Below, piece by piece: positions 48,883 through 62,568 of a stretch of 64,000 nucleotides of DNA (the first letter of the stretch is position 1; each line of letters starts with the position of its first letter). The position numbers and the translations under genes were made by a program. The notes below the pieces were generated by a model, which saw nothing but the letters and a program-made list of their open reading frames with translations, made no database searches and had not been told where the DNA came from. Where the stretch lies: contig RCSZ01000005.1 of NCBI GenBank assembly GCA_014898425.1, forward strand, positions 2,010,501-2,074,500, written 5' to 3'. This DNA is from Botryotinia globosa. Its lineage: Eukaryota > Ascomycota > Leotiomycetes > Helotiales > Sclerotiniaceae.

Positions 48883-49052
48883 TGTCGGGACATCGATCAT
48901 GTGATCAAAGAGGGCACTGTATTAGCTAGCGTCGCGCTAGCTCTTCTCTATATTAAGTACTAGCTTCCCATAGATAATAATGATCAAGAACGAATACAAC
49001 CACATAGAACTAATAAGTACTTACACTTATATCAATCAAGTTGATACCAACA
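48883..49052 (+). mobile_element. Solo LTR of the copia element, little mutated
   Basis: 170 bp, TGTCGGGAC...ACCAACA, preceded by CAATG (48878-48882) and followed by CAAT. It is homologous along its full length to the LTRs at 49057-49226 and 54618-54787 but keeps most C and G bases, including CGTCGCGC. Confidence 0.9.
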
Positions 49053-49056
49053 CAAT

Positions 49057-52000
49057 TGTCGGGACATCGATCATATGATCAAAGAGGGCACTGTATTAAC
49101 TAGTGTTGCGTTAACACTTCTTTATATATTTAATACCTAGCTTTCTATAGTTAATAATAATTAAAAACAAATACAATTATATAGAATTAAGTACTTATAT
49201 TTATATCAATTAAGTTAATATCAATATTAATATTACAAATTAAGACCTTGGATTTTATTAAAAATACTAGATATTTTTATATAGTATTTAGGATTGATAG
49301 AAATTCTGAAGAGATTATAGAGAAGATATTATTGTATTAGGTATAATATATTATCTCTTTTTATAATGCTAAAAAATATACTTTAAATAATTATATTGGG
49401 AAGATATATTCAAAAAGTTTGGTTTTATTAAATATAATAAATCGATTTTGTATTTATTATATATTCATTTTTGTATTATATATTGTATTAAATAAAACAA
49501 AGACTTTTATTATTTTTTATATTTGTAAGAGATTCTTTTATATATATAAATATATATATATTTATAATAATTTTCGAAATACCTTTATTTATATATACAA
49601 ATATATCAGAAAACAATATTATTTCAATTACTAAGAATATTATTAATAAAAATATATATATAAAAAAAGAAAAGGAAGAATATAAGGAATGATTTAACTT
49701 ATTAAAAGCAATATTAGATAATAAAAGAGTTATTATTATTAATAATAAAAAACTTATCAAATATATCAAATTCAAATATAAATAATATAATTATAAGAAT
49801 ATCAATAATAATAATTTGATAGAGATCTTTCATTATAATTTCAGAATATTTATAATTATATAATTTTTGAAAATCTATTAGATTTATATATAAAAGTTAT
49901 ATATGATATTATATATTTAAGGAGTATATTTATTGAGAATAGATATTGAAATATTTATAGTTTTATTCGAATAATTTTGTAAAACTATTATTAATAAATA
50001 AACAAAAGTATAAATTCAAAAAGCTTTGAAAAATATCAATATTAAGGAATCCAAATTTAAATCCAAAACTATTTATAAATTTATTAAAAACGATTTCAAA
50101 TATATAAATGAAAATAATAGAAATAAATATAATAAAAACGAAAATACAAGAGATTCTAATGATGAAGATAGTGATAATAATAGAAGTAATAAAGATTATA
50201 AATCCTAAAAGAATAAAATATTAATATTATATTTTAATATATAATCTTTTATTAATTTATTAAAATTCTATATCAATAATGAAAAATATAATAAGAATAA
50301 TAATAATTTCGATTTTAAGTTTTTAATATTTTATAAAATCTTATAATATATAAAGGTATTTATAGATATATATTATAAAGTATTTCCGATTATATTCAAA
50401 GAAAATATATTTCAATTTTTTTATATTAATTATAACTCATTATTATTAATATTTAAAAAGCTTTATATCTATATACAGAATAATTTCGAAAGAAATAAAT
50501 ATTAATAAAATATACTATCGAAATAAAATAATATTATTTTGAAATCAATCAAAAAAAAATATAGAAATAAATTATTTAATAAATATCTTATAATTATAAT
50601 CAAATAATTATATATATTATAATACTAATTCGATTTTGTTATATAATAAATATCTTATTTTTATAATAAATTTATACTTATTTATAAAGATATAAAGATA
50701 TATAATTTAATTTATTTTAATTTTAAAAAAGAGATATCTGATTTAATTAATTAATTATAATAATCTATTAATATATAGGAAAGATTATATAAAAATAAAA
50801 AGGATATAGTATTATTTATTAATAAAAAATTCTATAATAATAATAATTATAATAATAATCGAAATAATTCTAAGGATTTTAAAAATAATAATAATTTTAG
50901 AAACAATTTGTATAATAAATAACAATATTTAGATTCTTCTAATTAATATAATTATTATTGGATATATAAAAAAAAAATTAATTAATAAAATATTTTAAAG
51001 AAGAATAAAATAAAAACAAATACAAATATAAAAAGAAAATCAAAAACAATAATAATAATATATTTAATAAATACTATAATTAATAAATAATCGAATATAA
51101 AAAAGAGGCTATTGATATAAAATCTAATTCAAAAATCGAAATAGATTTGTTTTTTATAAATCTTGATATTGAAAATAATATAAATAAAACATTTTTTATA
51201 AATTCCAAATCTATTAATAATTAGGAAATATTTAATCAGTTATTATTCAATATAATATTATATATAATAATTAAAAATCTTATTGAAATAGTTTTATTTA
51301 TAAAAAACACAATAAACATTTTTTATATAAATTATATAAATAAAGAATTCTTTAGTATATATATTGATATAGTATATATAAGAAAATCAATAATCGAAAT
51401 TGAATAATATTATATATAGAAATGGATTTATTTAGTTGAATATAATCTATTAATAATAGAAATTGTGAATATATATTTCGGAAAAAGGATTGTAATATTA
51501 ATAGAATTATTTCAAATTATTATATTATTCGAAAATATCAATTTCTATATTGTGGATATTGATATTTTATTTTTATTGAGTTTTAAAAATATGAATTGTT
51601 TTAAAATGTTTTATAATAATATTATTAATTAGTTTATTATATCAAAAGGTAAATATTCTATTATTAGAAAATATGAGTATATGTTTTTAATATAGAAAGT
51701 GAATATAAATCAATTTATTTAAAAATTGATTTATTAGAACAATTATTATTTAATAATTATAAAACTATAATATTTATATCAATAATTCAATTATCTATTA
51801 GTATAATGTTTTTATAATGTATTATAATAAATGGGCTATAATAAGAGTAATAATATTATTAAGTATTTTATTAAGTATTATAAATATTATTAAATATATA
51901 GTAAATTATTAGGATGTTTTAGATTTACTTTATTGAAAGATATTAAATTCAATTATATTATTTATATTAATATTATATATATTATAGGTGATCTGGTTCT

Positions 52001-54787
52001 ATATATTATCAACGAAATAATATATTATTAAATAATTCGATTTCTTGAAAACGTTTTTATTAAGTATATATTCAATAATCTCAGGAAATGCTAGATTAAT
52101 ATATATATTGAATTATTAGATTATATTATTTATAATATTGGAAAAAACTTTGTAAGTAAAGAATTTATTCAAAATATGAAATCTATATTAATTATTATCA
52201 AGAGTATATTTGTCGAAATATATAACTTTGTAGGTATTATCGAAAGATATTATTATTTATTATATTATATATATAAGATTTTAATAAAAAAATTTAAAAA
52301 TAATAATCTAATTAAAATAATAATCCTTTAAATAATAATAAAAACTGTAAATGATATAATAGGGCTAAATAAACCTATTTCTATATTATTAGTTTATAGG
52401 ATATATTCTAGATTAAGTAATATTAATCTATTAATCATAATAATTATTCAATATACAAAAGCTATAAAAAAAGCTATAATAGAAGTATATTATATTCGAA
52501 TTAAAAAACAAATCATAGAGATATTAAAATTGAGAAATAAATTATTTATAATATCTATTTTTATTTTATTATTGAATTTAAAAGTTTTAATATAAAGAAA
52601 AGAAAAAGATAATAATATATCAAGCAAATAAATTAAACTATATATTTTGATTAAAACAAATAGAAAGATATATAAAATAAAACTTTCTAATAAATCAATT
52701 AAATTTCAATCTATATTTATATAACCTTTCTATATAGAATCTGAAAGAATAAAATTGAAAAACAATTATATGAATAACAATAATAATAATATTATAATTG
52801 TTGATATATTATATATAAAAATATTACAACCCCAAATATTATTATTAATAGTGTAATTAAATATATAACTATATTATTATATAAGAAACAATTTGATCAG
52901 AATAATTAATATAATAAATATTGATAAAGAATATATTACAAAACTGTTACGATTAATTATATTCTTATAAGATAATATATTTATAAGATATATTAAATTA
53001 TAATACAAAAAAGTTAATAGATTAATAAAGAATGAAGTTTTCAAGATTATTTCAAAAGATAATATTCCATTCAAAATAAAACTCTTCAAATTATATTTCA
53101 TTAATAAAAAATAAAAAAGGTATTAACAAGATATATATAAAATCACAATTAATAATTTAGATATATTAAAATAAAAGTAAAATCATTGTTTTAATACAAT
53201 CATTTATTATTCAATATATCAATTAATATATTATTCTTATATTTATTATTATTTTATAAATATCAAATAAATATATTCAAATCTATTTATAGAATATTAT
53301 ATAAGTATATATTTAATTAACTATAATTTTGAACAAATCTATTTATATAGAAATATTAAAAGAAATCGGATTTGAAAATAAATATATTCTATATATTATA
53401 AAACCTTTATATAATATTCTCAAAATAAAAAATCATTAATTTAGAATCTACTACAACTATTACAAAAATAAAATAAATATAATATAATCTATATATAATT
53501 TTTATTTACTTTATTCAATTAATGATATTAATATTATAAAATTTTAAATCGATAATATTCTCATAATTATAAATAAGAGATTTATATATTTAAAATAAAA
53601 GTAATTAAACAAAACTAATTTTATAATCAAAAACAAAAAATAATTTATAAAAAACTATTTACTTAGATTTAACAATTACTTAATTATTCTCAAAAGTAAT
53701 AAAATCTATCTCAATCAAAAAAAATAATATAATAATATTAGAATAATTATAATTAGGAATATCAATATATATAAAATAAAAAGAAAAATTTGAAAAAATA
53801 TTATTTCAAAGAATCAATATATTATTTAATATATAAAGGAAATATATATTATAATCATATATTAATTAAAGATATCTTATTATTTTTCTATTATTATTCA
53901 AATAATAAATCCAAAAGAAAAAGATACAAACAAATTTAATAAAATTATCAAATAACAAATAAATAATTTGAAAAAAGGATTTATATTTGTATCTCTAAAT
54001 ATAGATTTTATCAAATTAATTATCTTTATTAATATATTATTTATTAATAATATTAATTTATTATTACAAATTAATTATATAATCTATTTAATAAACAAAT
54101 ATAATAATATTAATATTATATATTAAATATCAATTAAATACAAAAAAATTATTAGAAATATATTAACTTCTAAATTATATATATTGATTTTAAATTTCAA
54201 TATCAAAACTATTATTAAAAATACTATTAATACTATTCTTAAATCTAAAAAGTTAATACCATTTATACTTTATACAAATTCAAAATTATTATATAATCTA
54301 TTAATTAAATTCAATATAAATACAAAAAAATAATTTCTAATTGATATTATAGCTTTAAAATAATACTATAAGAATAAAAAGATTACAAAGATTAAATAAA
54401 TTAATAAAAAATCAAACCCTACAAACACTATAACCAAAAACAATATATATCAAATATTAAAAGATTTAATTAATATTAATAAAATAATTATTAAAATAAT
54501 ATATTAAATAAAAAAAGAATAATAATATAAAAGCTAAATAGAATTAAAAGAATATTATATTTAAAATAAATTATAAACTAAAACATATAATCGTATTTAT
54601 CTTTAAAAAATTGTTAATATTAGAATATCAATTATATAATCAAAGAAAACACTATATTAATTAGTATTATATTAACATTTCCTTATATATTTAATACCTA
54701 GCTTTTTATAATTAATAATAATCAAAAACAAATATAATCATATAGGATTAAATACTTACACTTATATCAACCAAGTTGATACCAACA
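49057..54787 (+). mobile_element. Ty1/copia LTR retrotransposon, full length, RIP-degraded
   Basis: It is bounded by two 170-bp LTRs (49057-49226 and 54618-54787) and followed by CAATG (54788-54792), matching CAATG left of the adjacent solo LTR. The interior is extremely A+T-rich with many stops. Plus-strand remnants appear in copia order: gag-like Lys/Asn-rich at about 50.0-50.2 kb, then integrase at about 51.9-52.6 kb (GKNFVSKEF and EIYNFVGIIERYYYLL), then reverse transcriptase at about 53.1-53.7 kb (PLYNILK, IDNILI), then RNase H at about 54.2-54.5 kb (YTNSKLLYN, where YTDS is expected). Integrase before reverse transcriptase distinguishes copia from gypsy. The element is inactive. Confidence 0.9.
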
Positions 54788-54792
54788 CAATG

Positions 54793-56388
54793 AGTCTGAT
54801 TGGAACATCGTAGTTCTCAACAACTTCACCATTCTCCTCCAGCGCCAAAAAGTTGGTAGATAATATCAGGACAAATGATGGCTGGCTTATTCTACTCTTC
54901 AACTTCTCTAAAAAATATGTCAGTTTCTTCAAGAAAATGATGGAAACAAAGTGAACGGGGCGGCACCGTCATGCAATTCTCGGAAATCCAATGTTAATCA
55001 TGAAGTTTAAGTAATACAAAAGTTGGCTATTACTGTTGCCAGCAAATTTTCCTCATCGTCGACTTCTTGATATTCTAATTTAACGTCATCTTTCTAACAT
55101 TACGGTTGTCATTCATCTATAGATGTAACCTGACCTACCACTGTCCTCTTCCCACTACCTACTTTAGTAGCATCCAATTGCCGTAAAATCCCACAAATAT
55201 ATCTTCCTCAGACTATTTTCTGATGCAGAAACCATCTCATCTCTATTTCCTCACCTGAAAGTATCTATAAGCTCTTCTCCAGATGCCAAGGGAGGCGTTT
55301 TATACACCATGTCCAGCTTTCCCTCGATATCCACGCGCATCCCTATCCGCACCCCGCAAATCGCAGAGTACATAAACCACATCTTCCCCTCCAAATCAGA
55401 CGCAAGATATAAAGTGGACTCAGCAACATCCACAGATAACGAGCTTCCGATTCCGCTCCCTCCAGTATACAACTACGATTTTAACGGATTGCGAGATATT
55501 TTAAATCTCAAAGATATACGCGGAAAACTATCCTGCAAATACAAAACCCTCGAGATAAAAACAAAATTGTGTGGCAATCACAAAGATGTAACGATAATGA
55601 TCTAATCACGCCAATGAAACAACAGCGACAGCAACAACACATCATCCCACAACAAACAACCCCAACCAATCTCCCCCAGATCTTTCTATCTTTCCCAGCG
55701 AGAATTTAAAAATCGCCAGCTCTCCCACCAATTCCTCAAAGCCCCTCCCTCCGCACATCTGTCTCCTCTCCTCTCCTCACGAGCAGCAACCTCGATAAGA
55801 TCAGAAAGTACAGCCTTCGAATATTCAAAACGCGGGTCTTTATATACTTCCGTTTTCAATCCAATCCCGTCTCAACAATGAACCAAAATCGACAAGCGAA
55901 GAGGATAAAATTGTGAAGTGTAGAAGAAACGCAATCCACATCTCAACCCCAACTCCACCACCATATAGACACACACATGTACCACTTAAGACACGATTAA
56001 TCCATCCACGTTCGATGGCGACTTCGCTGTACGAATGTGATTATTGACTTGTGCTTCTCTTACATATAATATACATGGTGTACATGCAATCCAATCGAAT
56101 TTAGCAAAACAAAGCAAAAGTAAATAAACCAAAGCCAAGCACACTTATGACTACAACCATATATAAATTCCTATACTCCAATTCCCGTTTCAAATCCCAC
56201 ATTGTAAGATTACAGATGCATCATTTAGACAGTATTCGAGTCAATTCGATTTAATCCATTGATTAGCACATCTATCCATCCCTCCCTCCCCTCGTCCGTC
56301 TATGCGATGCCCAAATGATCCTCCCCATTTGCTCAAATCCATCTAGATATGCTGTACGTGTACATTCCCCTTTCGATTTACCAATCTC
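54793..56388. other. Intergenic region between the copia element and a nucleolar-type gene
   Basis: Composition is ordinary again. Apart from the small frame at 55309-55605 I see no gene. The right half is pyrimidine-rich and probably includes the 3' UTR of the downstream minus-strand gene. Confidence 0.5.
55309..55605 (+). CDS. Possible small hypothetical protein, 98 aa
   Basis: An uninterrupted frame with varied residue composition (ISTRIPIRTPQIAEYINHIF, then PPVYNYDFNGLRDILNLKDI). No signal peptide, membrane segment or known motif. A 73-aa frame on the opposite strand overlaps it. The evidence is only openness and a protein-like composition, so it may be chance. Confidence 0.25.
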   Translation: MSSFPSISTRIPIRTPQIAEYINHIFPSKSDARYKVDSATSTDNELPIPLPPVYNYDFNGLRDILNLKDIRGKLSCKYKTLEIKTKLCGNHKDVTIMI

Positions 56389-57701
56389 TCATTTCGATTT
56401 CCTCTTCCTCTTTCCATCAATTTGTTCATCTTCTGCCGCAACATCATCTGCTTTTCTCTTCTTGTCCTTCTTTGATTTTTTCTCTTTCTTACTCTCTACT
56501 TCTGGCTCTGGCGCTTGCTCAACCTCTTGCTCAACCTCAACCTCTTCAGCCTCCTTCACTTTCTCCTCAGCTTTTTTACTCTTCTTCTCCTTCTTTAATT
56601 CCTTCCCCTCAATCTCCTCCACGTTACTATCTCTCTTCCTCTTCTTCTCTTTCTTCTCCTCCGCATTCTGTGCCTTTTCCTCCTGAGCCTTCATACCCGC
56701 CTCAACCTCCGCTTGCAACTGCGCCTCCATAGCTTGGAAATTAACCTCTTCCTCCTCAATTTTCTTTTCCTTCTCCTTCTCCTTTTCCTCCTCCTCACTC
56801 TTCTTCTCTCTCTTCGATTTTCTTCCCACAAGAGCGTCGTCCGCCTTTCTCTTCTTATCTTTCTTATCCTTCTTATTTAAATCTGAGATTGGAGTCGGTT
56901 CCGTATCGACGAAGAAATGCGCACTTGATTCCGTCTCCACCGGCGCACTTGTCGAGGGATCTTTCTTAGATTCTGCCACGGGTGCATCTTCCATTTCCAC
57001 ATCCTCGTCTTCATATCCTCCTACTTCTGCTGCATCGGAGTCGGGGTCGGAATCGAAGGAAGATGAGGAGTCTGAGGAAGAATCAGAACTATCGTTATTG
57101 CTCTCATTGGTTTTGGTAGTAGCAGTGCCATTTTTCTCCGCCGCGAGACGGGCATCGAGCTGTGGAACAAGAGGCTCATAACTTGTGCCCAAAACTCCCA
57201 ATCCCTTTCTATCCTTCATCAATTGAGGAGGTAACTATTTCGCAATCGCATTAGTAAATCCCCATCATATCACATTCCATCTCATCACATCCCTTATCCC
57301 CCAGAAAAACTCACCACAAACTGCGCCATCTTCCTCCCACTAACCAACGTATCCCTCCCCCTATCCAACAAACCACACAGAATCCTCCACGGGCCCTCCT
57401 CATTCAATTCCCACTCCCTCTCCTCCTCCTCACTCAACTTCTTCATCTCACTCTTCATCGCCTGCTGCACCCGATCCAACGCTTCACAATGCGCCTCTAG
57501 CACGCCCAGATGTTTTCCAAAGAGCGCGCCCCATTTCGCATGCACCGAGCGATTCATCAACGGAACCTCTGGTTTATTCGTACGCAGCGGGTCTTTATCC
57601 TTGGGGAGTTTAAGTTTGCGAACGCGTTGATCCTTGGGTATTTTGGCTTTCCTTTCTTTCTCGGGTTTGGCTACCCGTTCGTTGCTGTCGCTGCGACCCA
57701 T
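56389..57701 (-). CDS. Lys/Glu-rich, probably nucleolar protein
   Basis: The model is complement(join(56389..57234, 57315..57701)), 410 aa. The 80-nt intron has a GTGAGT donor, a TACTAAT branch site and a TAG acceptor, joined in phase 0. Residues 1-129 are basic then helical (HAKWGALFGKHLGVLEAHCE, ILCGLLDRGRDTLVSGRKMA) and may fold. The remainder has a Ser/Asp acidic stretch (NNDSSDSSSDSSSSFDSD) followed by many KKDKKDKKRKAD-type blocks and a predicted coiled coil. Such KKxK/acidic alternation is common in nucleolar and ribosome-biogenesis proteins; this role is an inference and I recognise no named family. The C terminus GKRKRKSK could be a nuclear localisation signal. Opposite-strand Ser/Phe-rich ORFs are shadows. 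Confidence 0.75.
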
Positions 57702-57899
57702 GATGAGAAGAATTGATGGTGATGGCGAGGTAGAATGGTTTGGGAGGTTTGTTTATGGAAAATGAGATTGTCTTTGCGACATGATATTCTGCGCGGAATA
57801 TTTGTTACACCGCCTTAGCTTGCATACGGCAGAATGATATAGAACGTGGAGGAATGAAAGCGGTGTGGATCAATTTGGTGATGTTGAATGTGGAGTAAG

Positions 57900-58258
57900 T
57901 ACAGTCAGACCTGGCTATAAGGGCCTAAAAATTTCGAGGCCTAAATACCCGTATATACAATTTCAGTCTTAACACTTAACCTCGTTTTATACCTTTAATC
58001 TTGTTTTATACCTTCAGCTTCCCTATTTTTATTAAATTTATTATATAAATTTATAAATTCATTATATGATAAACTAAAGTTTGGGCTAATATTACTAATT
58101 TTATAAAGATATTGGGAAAATTAAGACTATATACTCTTATATAAGGGTATACCCGTATAAATCAAATTTACTATATAAATTTTTTGAAGATCTAAAAACA
58201 TACTTATATAAAGGGGATGACCGTATAGCACATGCTCATATAGCCAGGTCTGACTGTA
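57900..58258. mobile_element. MITE with CAGT termini and TA duplication
   Basis: The left end TA|CAGTCAGACCTGGCTATA and the right end TATAGCCAGGTCTGACTG|TA are perfect inverted copies. The A+T-rich interior has no ORF. It lies about 200 bp upstream of the nucleolar-type gene and shares the terminal CAGT/TA pattern with the MITEs at 30156 and 30985. Confidence 0.85.
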
Positions 58259-59049
58259 CTGCCTTTGAATCCTTTCAAAAGAAGTTTCGATGATATATAC
58301 CTAGGTAGGTGAACTGTAGGAAGCTAGAATTATAAATGAGAGAATCAAGACCTTAGCCTTGCTTACTTGTAAATTCTCTCTGTTATTATAGGGATACGTA
58401 CAGTTCCTACGAGTTTATACTAAACATATCTTTCAAGACACCCACCTCTAGAGCCATCTGTATATACATGCACCGTAAAATAAAATATTCTACATTACAA
58501 GAAGTACGAGTAGATACAAGAGGCTAATGATGAGCTGGAAAGATACTCAAAAATCAAGGCGAAAAGCTGGCATTGCCAGTGTGGTACGACACCCTGTTGC
58601 AATAGGCATAGATCAATACACAAACTAATCCCATTCAAAATGATGCGAAAAATGATATCAAATGATATCATTCATTAAGTTTATTGGGATATATCATGGT
58701 ATACGCGTTATTCAAACCGCATTTGCAGACCTCGAATCAAAACGCTTGAGTAAGATGCAGTTTATTCCCTTTTCCTCGTCCCAGCTACCCGATCACTCGT
58801 CTCAACCCGAGTCTCATCATCCCTCATACATTCGTATGACGTAAAGTTTGGTAGTAACTCATCCAGAGTAACAAAAAAATCCATATTGTCCAATCCGATA
58901 AAGCAACTCCATCGCTATGCATATTGCAATATGCTCTTTTTTTCCTCAAAAATGCAAAAGTAACATCTACTCCCACCCCCACGATTCATCCTCCCATATC
59001 GTAACTCTCATTGAAAATATAACCAAAAGCTTGATAAAAGTATCTCGGT
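58259..59049. other. Intergenic region between a MITE and the rhomboid gene
   Basis: Ordinary composition. The frames of 60-63 aa have no motifs. The right part probably carries the rhomboid 3' UTR. Confidence 0.5.
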
Positions 59050-60813
59050 TTATGTATACAACTTGGCCATTGAATCCCAACTATCAAGTAAACTTCTCTT
59101 CGTCGTAGTATTGGTCAAATCCAAATTGCCCAGACTACACCAATTGTTCACATCCTATTTTCATATTATTAGCTTGACTTCAACCAAGGAATATAACCGA
59201 ATAAAATAAGGGAAAAACTTACAATACAACTCAAATATTTGCACCAACCGCAAGTCTTTCTATAGACATAGAAATTGTTTAGAAGCAAAATAAACACAAT
59301 AAAGACGAAGACTAAGGCAGCTAATCTCAAAAGTAACCAAGCCCACCAAGCTGGTTTTCTGCCCTTGAAAAATCCCGAAGGATTTTTGAATAAACTAACG
59401 ATACCACGGTCACCTTGGCTCGCTTTGGTAGGGACAGGTGCGTATGGTGGATCTGATTGACCTGTTCGCATTCGTAAAGAATTGGGTGAACGAAGAATCG
59501 ATAAGCCGAGAACAAGACCCATAAGGAATCCTCCAATATGAGAGAAATTATCAAGACCGGGTAAAAGACCTAAAACGAACGATATGATAATGTCGAGCAT
59601 GATAAAAGCCAATTCTTTCATCGGACTCACACGTTCTTTCCACTTATACAATAAGTCAAGTAGTGTAAGAGCAATGAGACCAAAAAGAGCACCCGATGCG
59701 CCTGTTGATGATATACCAGTTGCTGCAAAGTTTCCACCTAATATAAATCCAAATATTCCGCTGGAGATGTAAACCAGAAAGTATCGAATGGGTCCAATTA
59801 AAATTTCCATTTCTTTTCCCATCGTCATTTGAAGCAACATGTTGAAACCTATGTGGATGATTCCGGCATGAAGAAACATAGGTAAAATGAACCTATACCA
59901 TTGATCTGGTGTTGCTCCAACTCCTCCAAACCCACAAAGATCACTTATTGAACATTCGGCTGACCTTGAACTTGTTGTATTTGGACATGGCCAACTTATG
60001 GCACTTAAATCTGGTATGGCGGTCATGTTATGCATACAAGGCGTGAATCTTGACCCCATGTTGATAACCACGTATGGTGAAGGGCCAATCATAGGATTGA
60101 AGGATGGATGAATTTCGATAGGAGAGCCAGTAAGTTGAGCTATCTGATATTAGTATTTCATACTCAAACTCTGCATCCAAATACTTACAATTCTTAACAA
60201 TCTCCACAATAAATACTATCACTTGTACCAATGTGAGAGTATATGTAACGAAAGGAAAGCCTTTCTTTTTATTGATAAGTGACATAGCCATAGCGTCGCT
60301 CATTCTATTCTTCGTGTTGTTCTGTAGATGCGAAGGTACTCCCGATTCTCCTGCATCATATACATGATCATTCAAGTTCGAATCATAAATATGATCTGTA
60401 GAGGCGTCCTTTGGTGGTACTTGTGGATTTTCTCGTAGAGGTATATCATCATTGGAGTAACCCATTCCATCATGAGGTCTGCCACCCCCCCCTTGTGAAT
60501 AGTATTGTGAATTTTGTCCTAAGCTATTCGAGCTATCATGTCTATGCGGCGGCACATTTGGTGCTGGATATACATGATCATCGAACGGGGCTTCGAATGG
60601 TGAGACTGGTGACATTTCGTGAGGTCTAGTCGATCCTACCCGGGAGGGAATCGAGCCTTGTCTTGAAGGTACTTGGGAATGATATGATGGAGGTACTGTG
60701 TTTTGTTGCGATTGAACGTCGAATTGACTATGATATGGTTCTGGCGGTTCGGCATGTTGATATTGCTGTTGCTGATGTGAATAAGAGTTGTTGTAATAAT
60801 CGTTCGACGCCAT
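59050..60813 (-). CDS. Rhomboid-family intramembrane serine protease
   Basis: The model is complement(join(59050..59154, 59223..60139, 60189..60813)), 548 aa. Introns of 49 and 68 nt have GTAAGT donors and AG acceptors, with a TACTAAT branch site in the first. Residues 1-180 are a Gln/Pro/Ser/Tyr-rich cytosolic tail. A first membrane segment (about 190-206, VTYTLTLVQVIVFIVEIV) is followed by SPSFNPMIGPSPY-type sequence and a Cys-containing loop. HAGIIHIGFN gives the His/Asn motif. GASGALFG carries the catalytic Ser357, and DNFSHIGGF the partner His409. A last membrane segment (about 480-500) precedes a Cys-rich C terminus restored by exon 3 (NNWCSLGNLDL). Rhomboids cleave membrane-anchored proteins; the location here (Golgi or endosome) is inferred. 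Confidence 0.93.
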
Positions 60814-62568
60814 TATCGATGTTGGATACGGTTTGAATGTATCGATTGCCCGTATTAACTTGACACTATTGAGGAATCGTTCGTAAAGGTAGAAATGGTT
60901 CGCTCACACAAAAAAAGGAAGTCGAAGTTGCGATCGTCTGAAGATTGAACGAGCCTGAAACAAGAGATCCCCAAGGTCGAAATGCAGGTTCTTGGCTAAA
61001 TATGTAGGACGAATGTGGAGATTTGACGCTGTCAAAATATCTTGGTGGTGATCAGTTACTATTCATAAGTACTTTTCTTCTTGAGTTATCAGATAGGCTG
61101 GGGGGTGGATATCATTTATTGATTACTCCAGCTAGGTACGATCTTTTTGCTCTACCTAGGTACTCCGTAGAAGCACTGCCTCGACCGAGGGCACTTGAGA
61201 AGGTTGTGTAAGGTGTAGGTAGGGTGTAAGGTGTAAGGTGTAAGGATAGAAAGGAAAGAAAGGCTCGAGAATGGTCAAGCAAGGCAAGCAAGGCAAGCAA
61301 GGTACGGTACTGGCTCGAGACTCGAGAGTCGAGACTGGACTGGGTAAGGTTACTCGATCGGAAAAGATTCTGTTTTTGGATTTGTCCCCGTTTCAGAACC
61401 AACCTGGAACCATCAAACCAAAGAGGCTTGTGCCTGACTGAGCTACTGTAGGGATTTCGAGTAGCCCGAGAACCTTATTAAAATGGTTCAAATATCGAAT
61501 TCGTCAAATTGTGCGGTGAAGATTTACTTTTTTGGTCATATTTGGAAGATTTAAGAATCAACTGAACAAAAGGAATTCATGCTGTCTGTCTACTTCGTAA
61601 AGTAAGGGTCGGTACGGTAAAACTGTCAAGTCGTGATCATCGTCAAAACGAGGTTTCACATTGCCCTGATTCACAACTTACAAGCATCGATCCAGTGGGA
61701 CTCACTGACCAACAAGTTGAAGAATCTATCAGCAGCTCGCCATACAAATATACTGACTGGTAGCCAGTGGTAGGGCTGTACAGAGTGGTGTACGAAGTAC
61801 TGTAAGCTGTTCTTCTCTCATTCTAACAGCCAACAGCAACAGGGCTACGTAACATTTTCGCGTCACTCTTGGCAACTCGACCAATTCAGTGGAGAGAGCT
61901 ACGCAAGTCGGAAGGAATTATGAATATGGTATCGTCTCATCCAATCAAATTGATTAATATGTCGTGTCGATACTTTGTTTCTATTTAGGTAGGTACATCT
62001 TGAAAAGTGGCTGTGAGAAGTAAACAAGGCTGATTGGTTTTCATGAAGCTCATCCATGAAATTGTTAATAAGGATCATCTGAACGAGGAAAATTATGGGG
62101 AAAAATATCTATTTAATTTGTTCGTGATCCAGCCCCCAATAAAGATTTTCATGACCTTTCTTGGGCCCAGTACCGAACGACATCCTCATAATTGAGCATC
62201 ATGAGTATCGAAGTAAACCCGTCCGAATAGTATCGCTATTGGGTATAATTGAAAATGCGGCGCTGGTAAAGGGGAAATTCTGAGCAATCGAAGGACGTGA
62301 AGCTCATCTGCAAAACATTTGTTAGTCGAGGTTTCTTGAGGTATTTCAATTCAATTTGCTTCTTCCAGGACCAGTCTCGATCGTCATGATCTGATTCCTG
62401 CACGGTAGGTACTGTTCGAGGGGGAGTCAACGGTAGTCTGAGCCCCGATGTACTCCTTTATGTCTCACTCGTGCATCGTTCGGGGCGTGCTTTAACGAAA
62501 ATTGTCATATCTGAAGGTGATATCGATACATCGCGTTGGAGGAATATTCAGGATTATCTACACTTACA
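60814..62568. other. Intergenic region, rhomboid promoter side
   Basis: No supported gene. It holds short repeats such as 'aaggtgt' near 61208-61244 and 'gcaaggcaa' near 61276-61302. ORFs are at most 96 aa and low in complexity. Confidence 0.5.

Noticed and set aside
56315..56732. Ser/Phe- and Pro/Ser-rich plus-strand frames of 123-127 aa
   Set aside because: Antisense shadows of the Lys/Glu-rich gene at 56389-57701.
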